Of a DNA stretch of 64,000 nucleotides, positions 51,347-61,989 are shown piece by piece. The first letter of the stretch is position 1. Each line of letters starts with the position of its first letter. The position numbers and the translations under genes were made by a program. The notes below the pieces were generated by a model that did not search any database, had not been told where the DNA came from, and was given only the letters and a program-made list of their open reading frames with translations. The DNA is from Pseudopyrenochaeta lycopersici (Eukaryota > Ascomycota > Dothideomycetes > Pleosporales > Pseudopyrenochaetaceae), in assembly GCA_003313425.1 (NCBI GenBank), contig NHZP01000062.1, positions 62,001 through 126,000 of the forward strand. The letters are read 5' to 3'.

Positions 51347-52935
51347 TTATGGAACAAGTATGGTTCTGAAATGAGAAGTAGGCTGAAGCCTTCGAGGTCG
51401 TGATCGTTCATGATGCTGTGTTGCGCTTCGCTCATTTTCCTTACGTTTGCTTGAAGTACTTTGAACTTTCCAGACATGTCGGGGAGGGTTCGCTTCATCC
51501 AGCAGTCTCTTGTATTCAGGGCAGCCTCTATCACTGGCTTTGTGTGGGCCGGCGCAGTTGGCGCATTTTGGGGTTTCGGAGGCGCAGTCACTTTCCACAT
51601 GGCCAGCTCTGGCACATAACCCGCATGTTGGCTCCCTGGCTGGGCACCTCCGCGCTTCATGGTTGCCAAATTTCTGGCATTTGAAACAGCGTCGGGGTTT
51701 GGCAACTTGTTCATACTTTTTGGTGTATGCTACTTCCCCATCGACCTCTAGATACTTGCGGTGTATGAGTTCGTCCGCTTCCTGCTTGCTGCTGAGGTAG
51801 AGGGCGATGGAGCAGTGGAGTTTGTCCGGGTTCGGACGGCCCACGAAGCGTATCTTCTTGATGGACACTCCGTTCTCGGCGCCTAATTTTGCACAGGCAT
51901 CATCGCGGAAGTTTATCCGCGAGTCATCACAGATACTGTTCTTACTAACCCTATCTACTTTGACCGGGTACCATTGTTCACCCTGTATCCGGGCTCCGCG
52001 GAAGTGGGACTGGACCCATTCGTCATGCTTCTTAGCTTTGGCGGCTTCCTCGTGGGTTCTCAAACATATCCTGACTTTGTATGGGTCTGTTACCGTTTTC
52101 GCAATTCCGATCCAGTTAATGTCTTTAGTATTGGCGTGGCTGTTGAAGGCTTGCCTCATTCGGTCTCTGATTTCTTTAACGTTGGCAACATGAAGTTGCG
52201 TGTTGACTAGCCCGGAGAGGTCGAGGGTGATTCCCGGGAGCTTTTGCTGGTCTGATGGTTGGGTCGGACTAGGAGTCGCCGTTGGAGATCTGTTTGGTGT
52301 TATTCCACGAGCTGCTACTGCAGCCCATGATGAGCGATTTGCTCTAAGCATTTGCAACTCACTTCTAAGAGCGGTAATTTCTTCTCGCAATGTTGCATTC
52401 TGGTCATTCTGCACGTTGTTCTGGCTTATTAGCTCCTCGACCTTCGTACCCAGTATGGCATTCTGGACTCGCAGCGTTTCGTTCTGCTTTTCTAGCGCGA
52501 CCTGATTGGTTCTATCTCCTCCATCTTCACTTCTTGCCTCATGATGGTGTCCCGGAGGCTCGCGATAAGCCAAGTCACCTCTTCCCATCTAGTGTGTGAC
52601 GGCTCGGGTGACCTTCTCTGCCTCGCTCGCAGTCTGGTTACACGGTTTGTATTGCTCGGGGTCGCGTTCGTCGGTCGATCGGACTGGATTGGGCATGTGC
52701 TTGCGTTTGAGCTGGGAACGACGGGGTCGGCTGTCGCTCCTCCCCATGTTGTTCCATCAAAGAAGGTGACGGGTTGAGATCTGCGTTGTGGACGAGCTGT
52801 TTGGCTATTGTCGGTGGTGTTGGTTCGGGGTTCATCGGTCGACGCGTCTCGACGCGTCGGCGTCTGATCTGGCGGGTCAGGTGGATGCTCTTGCAGGAAG
52901 ACGTTGTATTCTGGCGGAGATGTCTGTCTTTCCAT
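51347..52935 (-). pseudogene. LINE ORF1 (gag-like), one frameshift
   Basis: ATG 52935 (MERQTSPPEYNVF) leads through a proline-rich region to WLIASLRDTIMRQEVKMEEI; near 52500-52550 the frame shifts by one base and continues as VALEKQNETLRVQNAILGTK, SSWAAVAARGITPNR, WYPVKVDRVSKNSICDDSRI and three CCHC knuckles (CFKCQKFGNHEARRC; CGLCARAGHVESDC; CANCAGPHKASDRGC). Related in layout to the LINE at 9747 but clearly a different subfamily. It overlaps ORF2 in another frame. Confidence 0.85.
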
Positions 52936-53042
52936 CCGGGTTTTGAAACTCGTTCTTATTAACGTAGTAGACGCCCTCAGGTTGAATCAGTAGTGCGATT
53001 TTTTTGACATATGTCTACATTGATTGATCCAAGAGTTATCTC

Positions 53043-55031
53043 ATTAATCAAGCTGAGCCTGAGACTAAGTAATGACGCTAATTAGTCATGTAGACAAGGT
53101 CACATGACCACTGCCTTTATCGCCCATCTTGACAAATTCGGTCTGTATCATGAGCGCCGTTAACGTTTGGAAGCGATAAGACGACCAATTTTGCCCATGA
53201 ATCTACGACGCCATTACTTCTAGCTGATGTTCCACGACCGTTTGCTGTGATCTGTGAGTTTTGTTGGGTTCGTCCATGGGTTTATTTGTATACAATTACG
53301 CAAACAAGCCTGAACGATAACAAGTCGTAAAACATTGTCGATAGAGGTAACGTTAGGAAACTAACGATGTCCACTACAACCTCCAAACAGATATTGGCTA
53401 CCGCCGATGTATGCCCTTGATTACTTGTCACATGGCCTGATGCTGCGAGATACTACCTTAGTGATGAAGGACATGGTTACTGAGAATTAGACCGCTGGGA
53501 GACGAGACGACCTTTGATGACGTTGGTATGATGAATATGACGCTGAGTGGTGGTGAGTGGTGGTGAGTGGTGGTGAGTAGTGGTGAGTAGTGGTGAGTGG
53601 TGGTGAGTGGTGCGAAGTGGTGCCGATGCCGATGCTGAGTGGAGACGAGCGAACAAGACTTTGTCGTCAGCACCACTTGATTGAGGAATAGCTCGAAGCG
53701 TGGCTATCTCATGTGACTATCTCATACAGTGAAAGAATAAAAAGAACGTCGAGTCCGCATGCGAATCACGTTCTGCGAGCAGTGCAGCCTCCCCACCAAT
53801 ACACTCCTCACCTAATATCTTGACGTCTGGAAACTCTCGCTTCAATGGGCTCGTGTCTAGAGATGCGTAGTTGCTGGCAGATCTGAATGCTCTAGTAAGA
53901 CTCATTCACTGCCCGTTGCAAGCCGGCTCATGCGGATATCAAACAATCTTCTCACTGGCGATGAAGTTGAGCTACTAACGTATCAGAGAGAAGCGCGGAA
54001 GATCCTCTGGAAATCGTTCAGCGGAGCACGTTCGGTCCAGCCTCCTAACATTACAGAATGGCTTTTGATGTTGTGAGGACCTCTTTCGGGCCCTGAGACG
54101 GCGCTATATATAGCTAACGTTACTGATAATAGAACAGCCCGAAAAGCAAAGGGGCCCGAATGGAAAACAGCACAAATCAAGTTCAGTCTATTTTTAGGGA
54201 CTCACAGGATGGTGACTGCCATACAACATCAACCCGCCGCCCATGAAGATATTGCCCTCTCAGCTAAGTACCACATCTCACCCTTGAGACCCAGCTGACA
54301 AGTCAAGCATGCTTGCAGAACTCGATGGCTTCCTCCTTCCCGTTCCCCTGCCTACCCTACTATCTCAACGCTCGATTATGACAAGCATAGTACTCCGAAA
54401 TTAGCCCTAAGTGGCCTGCATACTCTTAAAGCGTGCATGAGAGTGCGTATCGACTCTTCATTAGGTGTATCTCTTCACAGAGTCGGAATCATAGAAAACT
54501 TGATTCTTTCTGAACGGACGTGCCCAATCCCAGGACGCGATCACAGACTGCTCGGTGAGTACATCTCCTAGGGACAGCCGGCGGATTCGACCCAGAACAC
54601 ATTCGCACTTGCCTTCAAAGAATATCGACATATGCACGGTATTCCAACAGTCCGCGCCACTAAGTTCAAGAGCGGATTGTTACAACTGAACATCTGTAGT
54701 CGGCGAGAAGAACCGTGGTTCAAACTCGCTTCAACGATGGCCAATTGCCTGATTTAGTTTTCAATTGGCCTGCAAGTCTACAGTAATGCCCGGGATTTCC
54801 TCGGATTCAACCGTTCCAGATGATTGTTATCTTGGAAAGCTTTATACGAGTGAAGTTGTCGTCGGTCCTAAAATTTACTTAAGGTTGGGTGGCATCTACC
54901 TACAATCCGAAAAGCTCTGTGCCCACACATTTGTAAGGCCTGTAAAGTGCTGTAGGTCAAGTTTTTCATGTTACTCATAGCTAACCATTTTCGCAGTTCG
55001 GCGACTGAAATGGCCGTAAATTAGTCCTTGC
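53043..55031. other. gene-poor stretch
   Basis: No recognisable gene. A minus-strand frame of 62 codons (53717-53905) and several short ones lack domains. A minisatellite lies at 53545-53612. Confidence 0.4.
53545..53612 (+). repeat. 10-bp minisatellite, about 6-7 units
   Basis: Unit TGGTGGTGAG (with TAGTGGTGAG variants) repeated six or seven times. Confidence 0.95.
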
Positions 55032-55445
55032 TCAAGACCCAATGCGAAGCTCCCTTGCGCCCCCACAGAGTCGCCAGCTTGCTATCCAGGCCACAGTTAT
55101 CCGGTCGTCGCCGCTCACTACACTGCTTGCCTCTTCGGTGGTCTTTGATGGCACTCCCATTACGACCAGGCCCTGTTTGTCCCAATGAGCAAGCAGCTCG
55201 CTCGGCTCGTTCACCTCCACAATCATGCGAAGTCTTCGGTCGTCAAAAGCAAGCCATCAATGCGGAAATTCTTTGGCATTCAAGATGATGTGTGGACGAC
55301 TTCCGCGAACCTCCGCCGTCCATCGCCTGCCGAACGTCGACTACCAGTACCTGGGAAGTTCAACGCCATGTGCTGGTGCTGGTGGCCTGCCCAGCATCTG
55401 CTCACAATTATGTACAATCCCTGCGATAGTAGGGTCCTTTCCATA
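55032..55445 (-). pseudogene. unidentified decayed coding sequence
   Basis: The minus strand reads, across stops and shifts, DPTIAGIVHNCEQMLGRPPA, then EVRGSRPHII, LNAKEFPH and LRMIVEVNEPSELLAHWDKQ, GLVVMGVPSKTTEEASSVVS and GDDRITVAWIASW. The composition looks like a real protein, but I do not recognise it. Stops occur after PRYW and FPH. Confidence 0.4.
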
Positions 55446-56746
55446 GATTGAAACGGTGATATGAATCCGTTTCCCGTCCAGCCACGGGGGTTGTTCCTGC
55501 TTCAAGATCATCTATTGATCGCGCCACGTACTGTGTATGTTTGTGCTGTGAACGGTCTCACTGAGAACCTTGCGATCCTCAGTCCAGCTTATCCGGTGCA
55601 GTTTTATTACCGCGACTTATGGATGTCAAGCAATGTAGTACACATCTGTGTTCACTTAGCGTGTTGTACATTTCACCTTTACCATTCAAGGGTTTCACTA
55701 GCCTTCTGCAACAGATCCCTGACGCTGATCTCCACAGCAGCCCAAACCGCCTAAACAAAACTCCCCACTTAAACCTGGAAGTTAAGGCGGTTTATTCAAT
55801 AGCTATAGCAACTGTGAGTCTTCGCCCTTGCACTCGTGCTTGCTAATACTGAGAAAGAACGGTATTGGTTGGCCTTATTTTCGGTCAGCGAACCTAGGAA
55901 CCGTACGATGATAAGGTAGGTGCATACCAAATTGCTTATCCTACGAGAGTACTGCAGACAGGATCACAAATTGGCCTCGAACTGCTCACCCTCAAAGTTC
56001 GCAAGAATATCGTCTCCCTCTGAGGTGACTCTTTTTCAATCCAACGCAGGTGGCTTCGTCATCGATCGAGCGCAGAGGAATTCGAAAGGCCCCAACATTC
56101 GCCGGGGCGGATACATCAGATGCATCGTCACTAAAGGTTCGTGGTCTTTGAGATGAGCGCGCTCAGTTGCGTTGCCTGTCAATTGTGGACAGAAACATGC
56201 GCTATTCAAGCAACTCTGACCTATGGCCAGAGCCTCGAACAAGTGTGATTTTGCGGGCGGAATCTAGAACGTGCAATAGAGCGCTAGCCGTCGTATTCCG
56301 CGATCGGACCAATCGCAATGCGATATACGAACATTTATTATGACACGGTTGCAAAATCTTGCATGGGGTCAACAAGGATCAGCGTTAGGTCATGCAAGGA
56401 TATTGCACCTCAGGGACTAGCAGAGATCAGTGACTGCTGAGATATCATCAACTGATTCCACTCGTATTGTGTACTAAACCGTTTATGGACTAACCTCAAC
56501 TGGCCATGAGTTGCTTTGTCTCCGGTAGTACTTCTTACGCGTTTGCGACCAGAAACAACACTTCGGAGACCACATTATCATCTTTACCATCTGGACTAGC
56601 AACTCGTTCGGCATGTCTGCTGACGAAGAAAATATCAACTAAGAATACATACCTGAGGCTGCTCTTGCGGTATGTATTGAACCGAGGTCGAATCTGGCAC
56701 TTTTCACTTCAATCGAATGGCCTAACCCGCAAGATCAGATCCATAG
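55446..56746. other. no clear gene
   Basis: Short frames only. The plus strand near 56030-56150 has one protein-like stretch (SNAGGFVIDRAQRNSKGPNI) of unknown origin. Confidence 0.35.
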
Positions 56747-57274
56747 ATGGGTGATTTGACAGAGCGATTCAAGCGGTTAGGATTATCTCAATACCTTCAA
56801 AGACTTTTGCTGGAAGGTTTTGACACATGGGGAACTGTACTCGATATTACGGAATCAGACTTGTGAGTTCACTAACATCCTGGTTAGCGGAGCCAAGCTT
56901 ACAGCATATATACGATTTCTCAAAGTAAATCAGGCACATAGAAGGGTAAGCCAGTTATGTTTCGATTTATTAAATTGGAATCATTTATCCTATGTCTTGT
57001 CCAAAACTTCTAAACGCTTGCGCAGAAACTTCGTCAGGCAATTATCGAATCACGAAGTCAAGTGGCTGCTCGTCCCCTGCCAATAGTATTGGTGAAGTTG
57101 TTTGCCACTGGTATCGGCATCGCCGCCCAGCTTCCTTACATTCGACTGTTACTTGAAGGTCACCAAAATCGCGAAGTCACCGCTCAAAGGATAGTTCTAC
57201 TCTGGGAAGTTGAGTCTGAAGGTGAGTCGTTCTGCAGCGCGCAAGAATTATGGATGACGTTTGGTAGGGCATAA
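56747..57274 (+). pseudogene. SAM-domain gene fragment
   Basis: ATG 56747: MGDLTERFKRLGLSQYLQRL then EGFDTWGTVLDITESDL, a GTGAGT donor, then FLKVNQAHRR, a second intron (GTAAGC...GCGCAG) and KLRQAIIESRSQVAARPLPI. Together these match a SAM domain interrupted by introns. The junction after ESDL does not restore frame with any splice site I can choose, and the middle segment lacks LGVKLG, so it is probably decayed. The tail to 57274 has no domain. Same family as 29697. Confidence 0.5.
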
Positions 57275-57340
57275 GCACTAGGTGACGGACGTCATGCACG
57301 ATCTTCTATCTATGGACGTACAGTTTGTAAGTTCGGGCCT

Positions 57341-57728
57341 GCGGAGAGCGAAGCAAGAACAATAAATTAATGAGGCATGTTAAATTGAAAGCTATTTTTT
57401 TTTTGAAAAGATGCGACACCTTTAACGACTTGCAACCCAGACTTTGTCACCTTCGGCTCGTTTGATAAGGAAGCAAATGACTATGATTCCTGTGGCTTAT
57501 GCACGAGGTATCTGTCGCCCCGTACTCCGAATTATCATCACGATAATGCGAAGAAATTCGCTTAGAATCAGCCATTCCGCTTAGCTAGCGAATATGGCTT
57601 ACGCATTGGCACTATAATGCCTCGTTCTCTAATCTCCACCGCAATGTGGCGGCAGCAATTTGGATTTGGATTCATGGGATTCCTCCATCCAATCCAATCC
57701 AAATAGCTTCCATCCATTGGCCACACTG
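57341..57728 (-). mobile_element. terminal fragment of the hAT seen at 1-2321
   Basis: Clearly similar to 1902-2321 throughout, ending at the same CACTG terminus (57724-57728), with a 28-base deletion near 57705 relative to copy 1. Only the terminal region is present; the left breakpoint at 57341 has no TIR. It lies about 200 bp beyond the 3' end of the GT8 gene. Confidence 0.85.
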
Positions 57729-57929
57729 GTCGCGAAGGGTCGTAGGGGTGCAGTTGGACGAGGATGGGGGAGGGGTCGGAATCCGCCGGAAGCTTTAACA
57801 CGGGGGTCCTGGGAGTGGTGGAGGAGAGCTGAGGTAGCAAGTGTATTGGGGACCTGTCTGGAGGAGTCTGGCTGGGCCTGGTTTCCATTTGTATATAGTG
57901 CAACCCGGACAGAGGAGAGACATGAAAAC

Positions 57930-58904
57930 CTACGATGTAACTTCTCTGCCGGACTGTGATTCTCGAGCGTCCACCTGGCGGCGAATCTCCCACCAGTTCT
58001 TAACCATCTCGCAATAGAACTGGAAGTATGCGGGGGCATCCTCAAGGCATTCCACTTCGCCGTTGGGAAAGTGCCAAGGCTTGTCCTTTCCAATGAAGTG
58101 AAGCACCTTGTGCTCAGGTCGATATCTGAGAACCGCAGAGATGTAGAGGCGGTAGACCTTGTGCATCTCCATGTTGTAGGTAAAGCTGAGCCTGTACCAA
58201 GTGCGCATTGTATGGCCGGCGTCTTTCTCATTGTTGAGGAGATGTCTCAGCGGATGACCTTGGGTACCATCACCGAAATAGACATTCAGTAGACCTTGGT
58301 CTCCACCATCGAATGACTCCATTTCCTCGGCGAGTTTGCTCAAGTCTGCAAAGGTGACTGGGCTTGGTTTCAGCAGCATTACGCCGCTGTTAAAGCAATC
58401 GGGAAAGCCTAGCTCCGGCGACGCAGCGAAATCAATATGACTTGGCAGCGAGAAGAGGTGGTCGAGATTGGATAGTACAAGCGTGTCAGCGTCCAGGTAA
58501 AGGACACGGTCGTACTGGCTAAGGGACCAAAGGTTGAGCTTTGTAAGGGTCGTATGGAGATCAGGTCGACCGATGATTTCAAGATTTGCCGTTGATATGC
58601 CTGAGATGGCGGGCATCACGATGACTTGGTCGTAGAAGTATTCGAGCCTTTGCTTGGATTCCTCTGAACCAACGGCAGGAATGATTAGGACGCATAGAGG
58701 AATGGCAGTTCCTGAGTTCCGCAGAGACTGGGCGAGAACAAGCGCAGCTACTTTGACGTTAGCACCACTACGATCATCGGAGGGTATCATTTACCAGTGA
58801 GATAGGCATTGTTTGTCAGAAGCTGGAGGAGATTGTTAGCGAAACTCGGTAGGCTCTCGAGCGTTTCTACCCACAGTGCAATACACAGCCCTATCGTCCG
58901 TCAT
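57930..58904 (-). CDS. GT8-family glycosyltransferase (glycogenin/galactinol-synthase-like)
   Basis: Three exons on the minus strand (58904-58875, 58822-58795, 58747-57930) joined over 52- and 47-bp introns give 291 residues. The spliced N-terminus MTDDRAVYCT-LLTNNAYLT-AALVLAQSL is the classic GT8 start. Then come LTKLNLWSLSQYDRVLYLDA with the metal-binding DAD, FPDCFNSGVMLLKPS, FDGGDQGLLNVYFGD and VLHFIGKDKPWHF (the HxxGxxKPW motif). It should transfer a sugar from a nucleotide donor (UDP-glucose, galactose or GlcNAc) in the cytosol or secretory path; the acceptor is unknown. No transmembrane anchor seen. Intact. Confidence 0.9.
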
Positions 58905-58989
58905 CGTGACTTTGGACCGAGATGTTCTAGTTGAAGTGGAGGAGCGAGGGGAGGATTAAAGGTACGGAGGGAAGGAGGAGGGGAGAAAG

Positions 58990-59100
58990 GTGAGGGAGAG
59001 ACATCAGTAAAGGAGAGACACCAGTAAAGGAGAGACATCAGTACAGGAGAGACATCAGTACAGGAGAGACATCAGTACAGGAGACACCAGTAAAGGAGGG
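58990..59100 (+). repeat. 17-bp minisatellite, about six units
   Basis: Unit GAGAGACATCAGTA(A/C)AG repeated about six times with ACACC variants, upstream of the GT8 gene. Confidence 0.92.
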
Positions 59101-60377
59101 GAGGAAGTAAATGAGGGATGAGCCACCGAATCTGGCGGAAGAGCCGGCTGATTCCGGCCGTACCACCACACCTTGCCATACGCAATGATTGGCCGGCGCC
59201 GGGGCTGGCTTGCAACGCAAGCGACCAGCTGATGCATCCCTGGAGCAACAGCGCATCGGGTGAAAGTGCTTCCTGTCAGCATCATGATGCTTGCAAGTTC
59301 TATGGCAGATGGATGGTCGATGCAATCCCTATCCAGATATCACTGTACTTCCTAGACCTGCCAATAACAACCTCACCGGAAACCTCGCCAGAATCAGCCT
59401 CTAGATGGCCCTCATACAAGCTCAAATCGACAGATACAATTAGGTCAATCAAGCCTTCCTTTGTAATTGTTCTTGACTAACTAATTATACAGGAACAATT
59501 GATCTTGAATCAAGATCAATCAATCAATCAATTCTTGCAAGCGTACTATGGTAGTCATAAGATTTTGACTCACAATCCTACATCCAATACCAACACTGCA
59601 TACTCCTTTTACTCCGTTTTGATCGTTAGCTTCAAGCATTGGTCAACCAATCCTGACCCTCGGAAGTCGGCCGATGTTCGAGACATACGAAGCTCACATG
59701 ATCGACAATCAGCAAAAAGGCCCTTTTTCATCCTTATCTCGCGAACAGCTGAGCTCAGCCTCTTCTACTCAGCAACCCACGACCGTTCGTAGCAAACTGA
59801 CGAAACTGACAGTGCCTGTTGAAACCCCCAAAATCAAGCCTCCACCTCGCCAAAAACCCCAAATCGCCGATAGGTCAGGTCATATGAACGCATTGTGACG
59901 AAGGTTTGAGCGAGCAACCGCGGTGGAGAAAAGCTTGGAGACACTGCTGCGTCACAGGCACCATATGGACGAATCAGAATGTGGTGTGAACGGGCGTTAG
60001 CCTTTCACGGTGGGGACTAACGCGAAGGAGAGATAGCACGTGGTGTAAGAAAGCCTATGCGCTCCACCGGTACGACCCTTGACGTTGCGAGGGGGTGATC
60101 TATGAATGGAGCTGAGAAACTTAGACGAAGGTATATAAGGTTTGCATGTATGCGATGGTCGGTCCGAAGGTAGGACCCTGAGGCTTTTAGGCCTAGTAGT
60201 GCGAAGTGTTCGAAACGTTTTTGTGTTTGCGATTTTGTGTAAATTGAGTGTCATTATCCGCGGACCATACTGACTTCACTTCTGTGGAGCTTGAACGATA
60301 ATATCCTGGGGTATACAAGAGTTTTCGGAGCCCTATATCAGGCATTGGTCCACCTAGAGCCGAACCCCAGATCAAAA
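59101..60377. other. intergenic, no clear gene
   Basis: Short frames without domains; a short (AATC)n run near 59514. The right end is the presumed promoter of the gene at 60378. Confidence 0.4.
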
Positions 60378-61343
60378 ATGGCCGACATTCACAATCTACC
60401 GTCAGCCCTCGACACGCCTTCCCAAGCCTTCCACTCAACGTCTAGCACCATGTTGCCCCATTCCAACATCCACGTCCTTACCACCCTCCTCAAACTCTTC
60501 CTACCGGTCGTAACAGCTTTCTACATTCATCAAGACTACCGTGCCTTCCTCAGCCTCGGGCCCGGCGGCACGCCCTCCACACCACTTGGCTACCTCAAAA
60601 TCAAACTCCTCTCCTTAATCTGCTTGCGAGATCCACTTCGACCCTTGCTAATCCCACCGCACTTCCGGCCGCAGAAAGGCTATCTCAACGACGACACTCT
60701 ACCAAGGAGAATAGGTGCAAGGCCAGTAGTACAAGGTGTCGCGCCGCAAAGGCAACAGACGCAAAGGAGTGACGGGAAGGTGTATGCACTATTGGTCGAA
60801 AGGATCAAGGAGACGGCTGGCGACCCGAGGAATCGACTGATGGAGCGAACGTCTTGTTTCGAAAAGCACAGTTCCGGTCTCTTCACGTCTATACCTATCA
60901 CACAAACGTGTAAAGGAGAAATATGCCATGCTCACCCCTCAGACGGCTCCATGCACATGACACTGCACCCCGCGGATGCTAAACTCATGCTAGAGAACGG
61001 CTGGGGTGAGCGGCATCCGTTGGCGAGGGGAGGCTGGTGCAGAAGATTCGTTCCGAGAGAGTTCGTCCTTCTTTACGCACCGAGGGACGAAAGTGAGGTG
61101 GATATCGTGATGCGGATTGTGGCTGCGAGCATATGGTGGGTTAGTGGGATTGATGTCAATGGGGATGAGGAAGGCCCTAGTAAGAGAAGCGCAGATGTAG
61201 CGGCTATTGGGAAGGCGATGGAGGGCAAGGAGTGTTCTGCGTGTAAGGTGCATGAGTGGGGCGGGAGTAAGGGTGGGAAGATGACCGGTATGCTTGAAAA
61301 TCAAACTGAGGCTGGTAGATTGGGAGAAAGATGGAACCCATAG
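60378..61343 (+). CDS. luciferase-domain-containing protein
   Basis: A single exon of 321 codons from ATG 60378 (MADIHNLPSALDTP). The N-terminus has a hydrophobic stretch (VLTTLLKLFLPVVTAFYIHQ) that may anchor it in a membrane. The C-terminal half carries CHAHPSDGSMHMTLHPADAK, GWGERHPLARGG, FVPREFVLLYAPRDESEVDI and AASIWWVSG, the pattern I know from fungal luciferase-like domain proteins (PF17648, from memory). Despite the name, light emission is not implied; biochemical role unknown. The frame is open 87 bases upstream without ATG. Confidence 0.7.
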   Translation: MADIHNLPSALDTPSQAFHSTSSTMLPHSNIHVLTTLLKLFLPVVTAFYIHQDYRAFLSLGPGGTPSTPLGYLKIKLLSLICLRDPLRPLLIPPHFRPQKGYLNDDTLPRRIGARPVVQGVAPQRQQTQRSDGKVYALLVERIKETAGDPRNRLMERTSCFEKHSSGLFTSIPITQTCKGEICHAHPSDGSMHMTLHPADAKLMLENGWGERHPLARGGWCRRFVPREFVLLYAPRDESEVDIVMRIVAASIWWVSGIDVNGDEEGPSKRSADVAAIGKAMEGKECSACKVHEWGGSKGGKMTGMLENQTEAGRLGERWNP

Positions 61344-61989
61344 AATTATCAGCCTCTCATCCCTTCTTCTCCACCTCTTTAGAGTATTCTTAGTTGCAAC
61401 GGTTTGTTATGTGTCGAAACCGGCGCTAAGGCCTCGAAACTGGAGCTAATGCGGTCTTGGTGGGTGAGATGACCGGGGCGTGTTTAGTATTCCCAGTTAG
61501 TTAGGGCAGTCAGGGTGCTAAAGGTCGCGAGCCTAAAACTTAACTTTTTTATAGCGGCCCGCCTGCTTCAAGGGGTAAGTCTCCGGTCAATATGCCATCA
61601 AATCGTAAAGAAATTGGCGGAAGACTTGACATTCTAATTGCGAAAACTAGCTCTGGTTGAGAGAGAGCCAATGAGCTGTCAGAGGCTAAGCTTTCATGAT
61701 TTTAATCGGAGAGCTCGAGATCGAACTAAAATTACCAAATAAGCCCTAGGTCCGACGTGTCATTGAAAGACGGCAGAGCCATGCCTTCACAGCCGATCGA
61801 TGAAGCTCAGCCATAAGCTCTGGAAAAGGATTAATGTTCCTGCCTTGCCCCTCTGTAGCCTTAGCTTGTTGACGTTTCGCTTCTGTTGTCGTTTACCAAT
61901 ATCGGCTGGCAAGTCTTAATACACTTGTATTTGAATTTATTCGCCTTTCATCTCAACCCTACCTATAATCGCTGGGAGCTCGCCAAGCT
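61344..61989. other. intergenic, no gene seen
   Basis: The two flanking genes lie on the plus strand, so this holds a 3' UTR and a promoter. No domain-bearing frame. Confidence 0.4.

Larger units (their letters stand above)
47262..51477 (-). pseudogene. LINE ORF2: endonuclease, reverse transcriptase, RNase H
   Basis: ATG 51477 (MSGKFKVLQANVRKMSEAQH) starts an APE-type endonuclease (LLISEPYLF; LLIAGDFNRHDQLWGG; HGSDHMAIGT). The RT begins SSPYKAPGPDDFPAIVWQQL, with AYRPISLLATLGKNLEAVVA, SFDVKGAYNGVDV, and active site FVDDY where YxDD is usual. RNase H follows (KVFVDASYRGNNAGVGVYHS; HVELIAIQAALE; VIVSDSQTAIRA; WVPAHAKITGSEKADDLAKK), then CECERQTPETVRHFLFEC. Interruptions: a solo LTR (49901-50106), a TGA at 49395-49397 where tryptophan is expected, and an in-frame 169-bp insertion (49119-49287) in the GLPQGSPLSP motif. 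Confidence 0.92.
46887..53029 (-). mobile_element. full-length Tad-like LINE with 13-bp target duplication
   Basis: The element is flanked by the perfect 13-base direct repeat CAAGAGTTATCTC (46874-46886 and 53030-53042). The 3' end (left) is an (AATC)n tail of about 80 bases on the minus strand, preceded by the terminal block also found at 2322-2436. ORF1 and ORF2 overlap. Two later insertions lie inside (49119-49287 and 49901-50106). Total 6,143 bp; about 5.8 kb without them. Confidence 0.92.

Noticed and set aside
40526..58904. secondary-metabolite cluster formed by the Zn2Cys6 regulator and GT8 gene
   Set aside because: No PKS, NRPS, terpene synthase or P450 is present, and about 14 kb of retroelement and other sequence separates them.
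60378..61343. bioluminescence gene
   Set aside because: The luciferase-like domain name does not imply light emission, and no substrate-synthesis genes are nearby.
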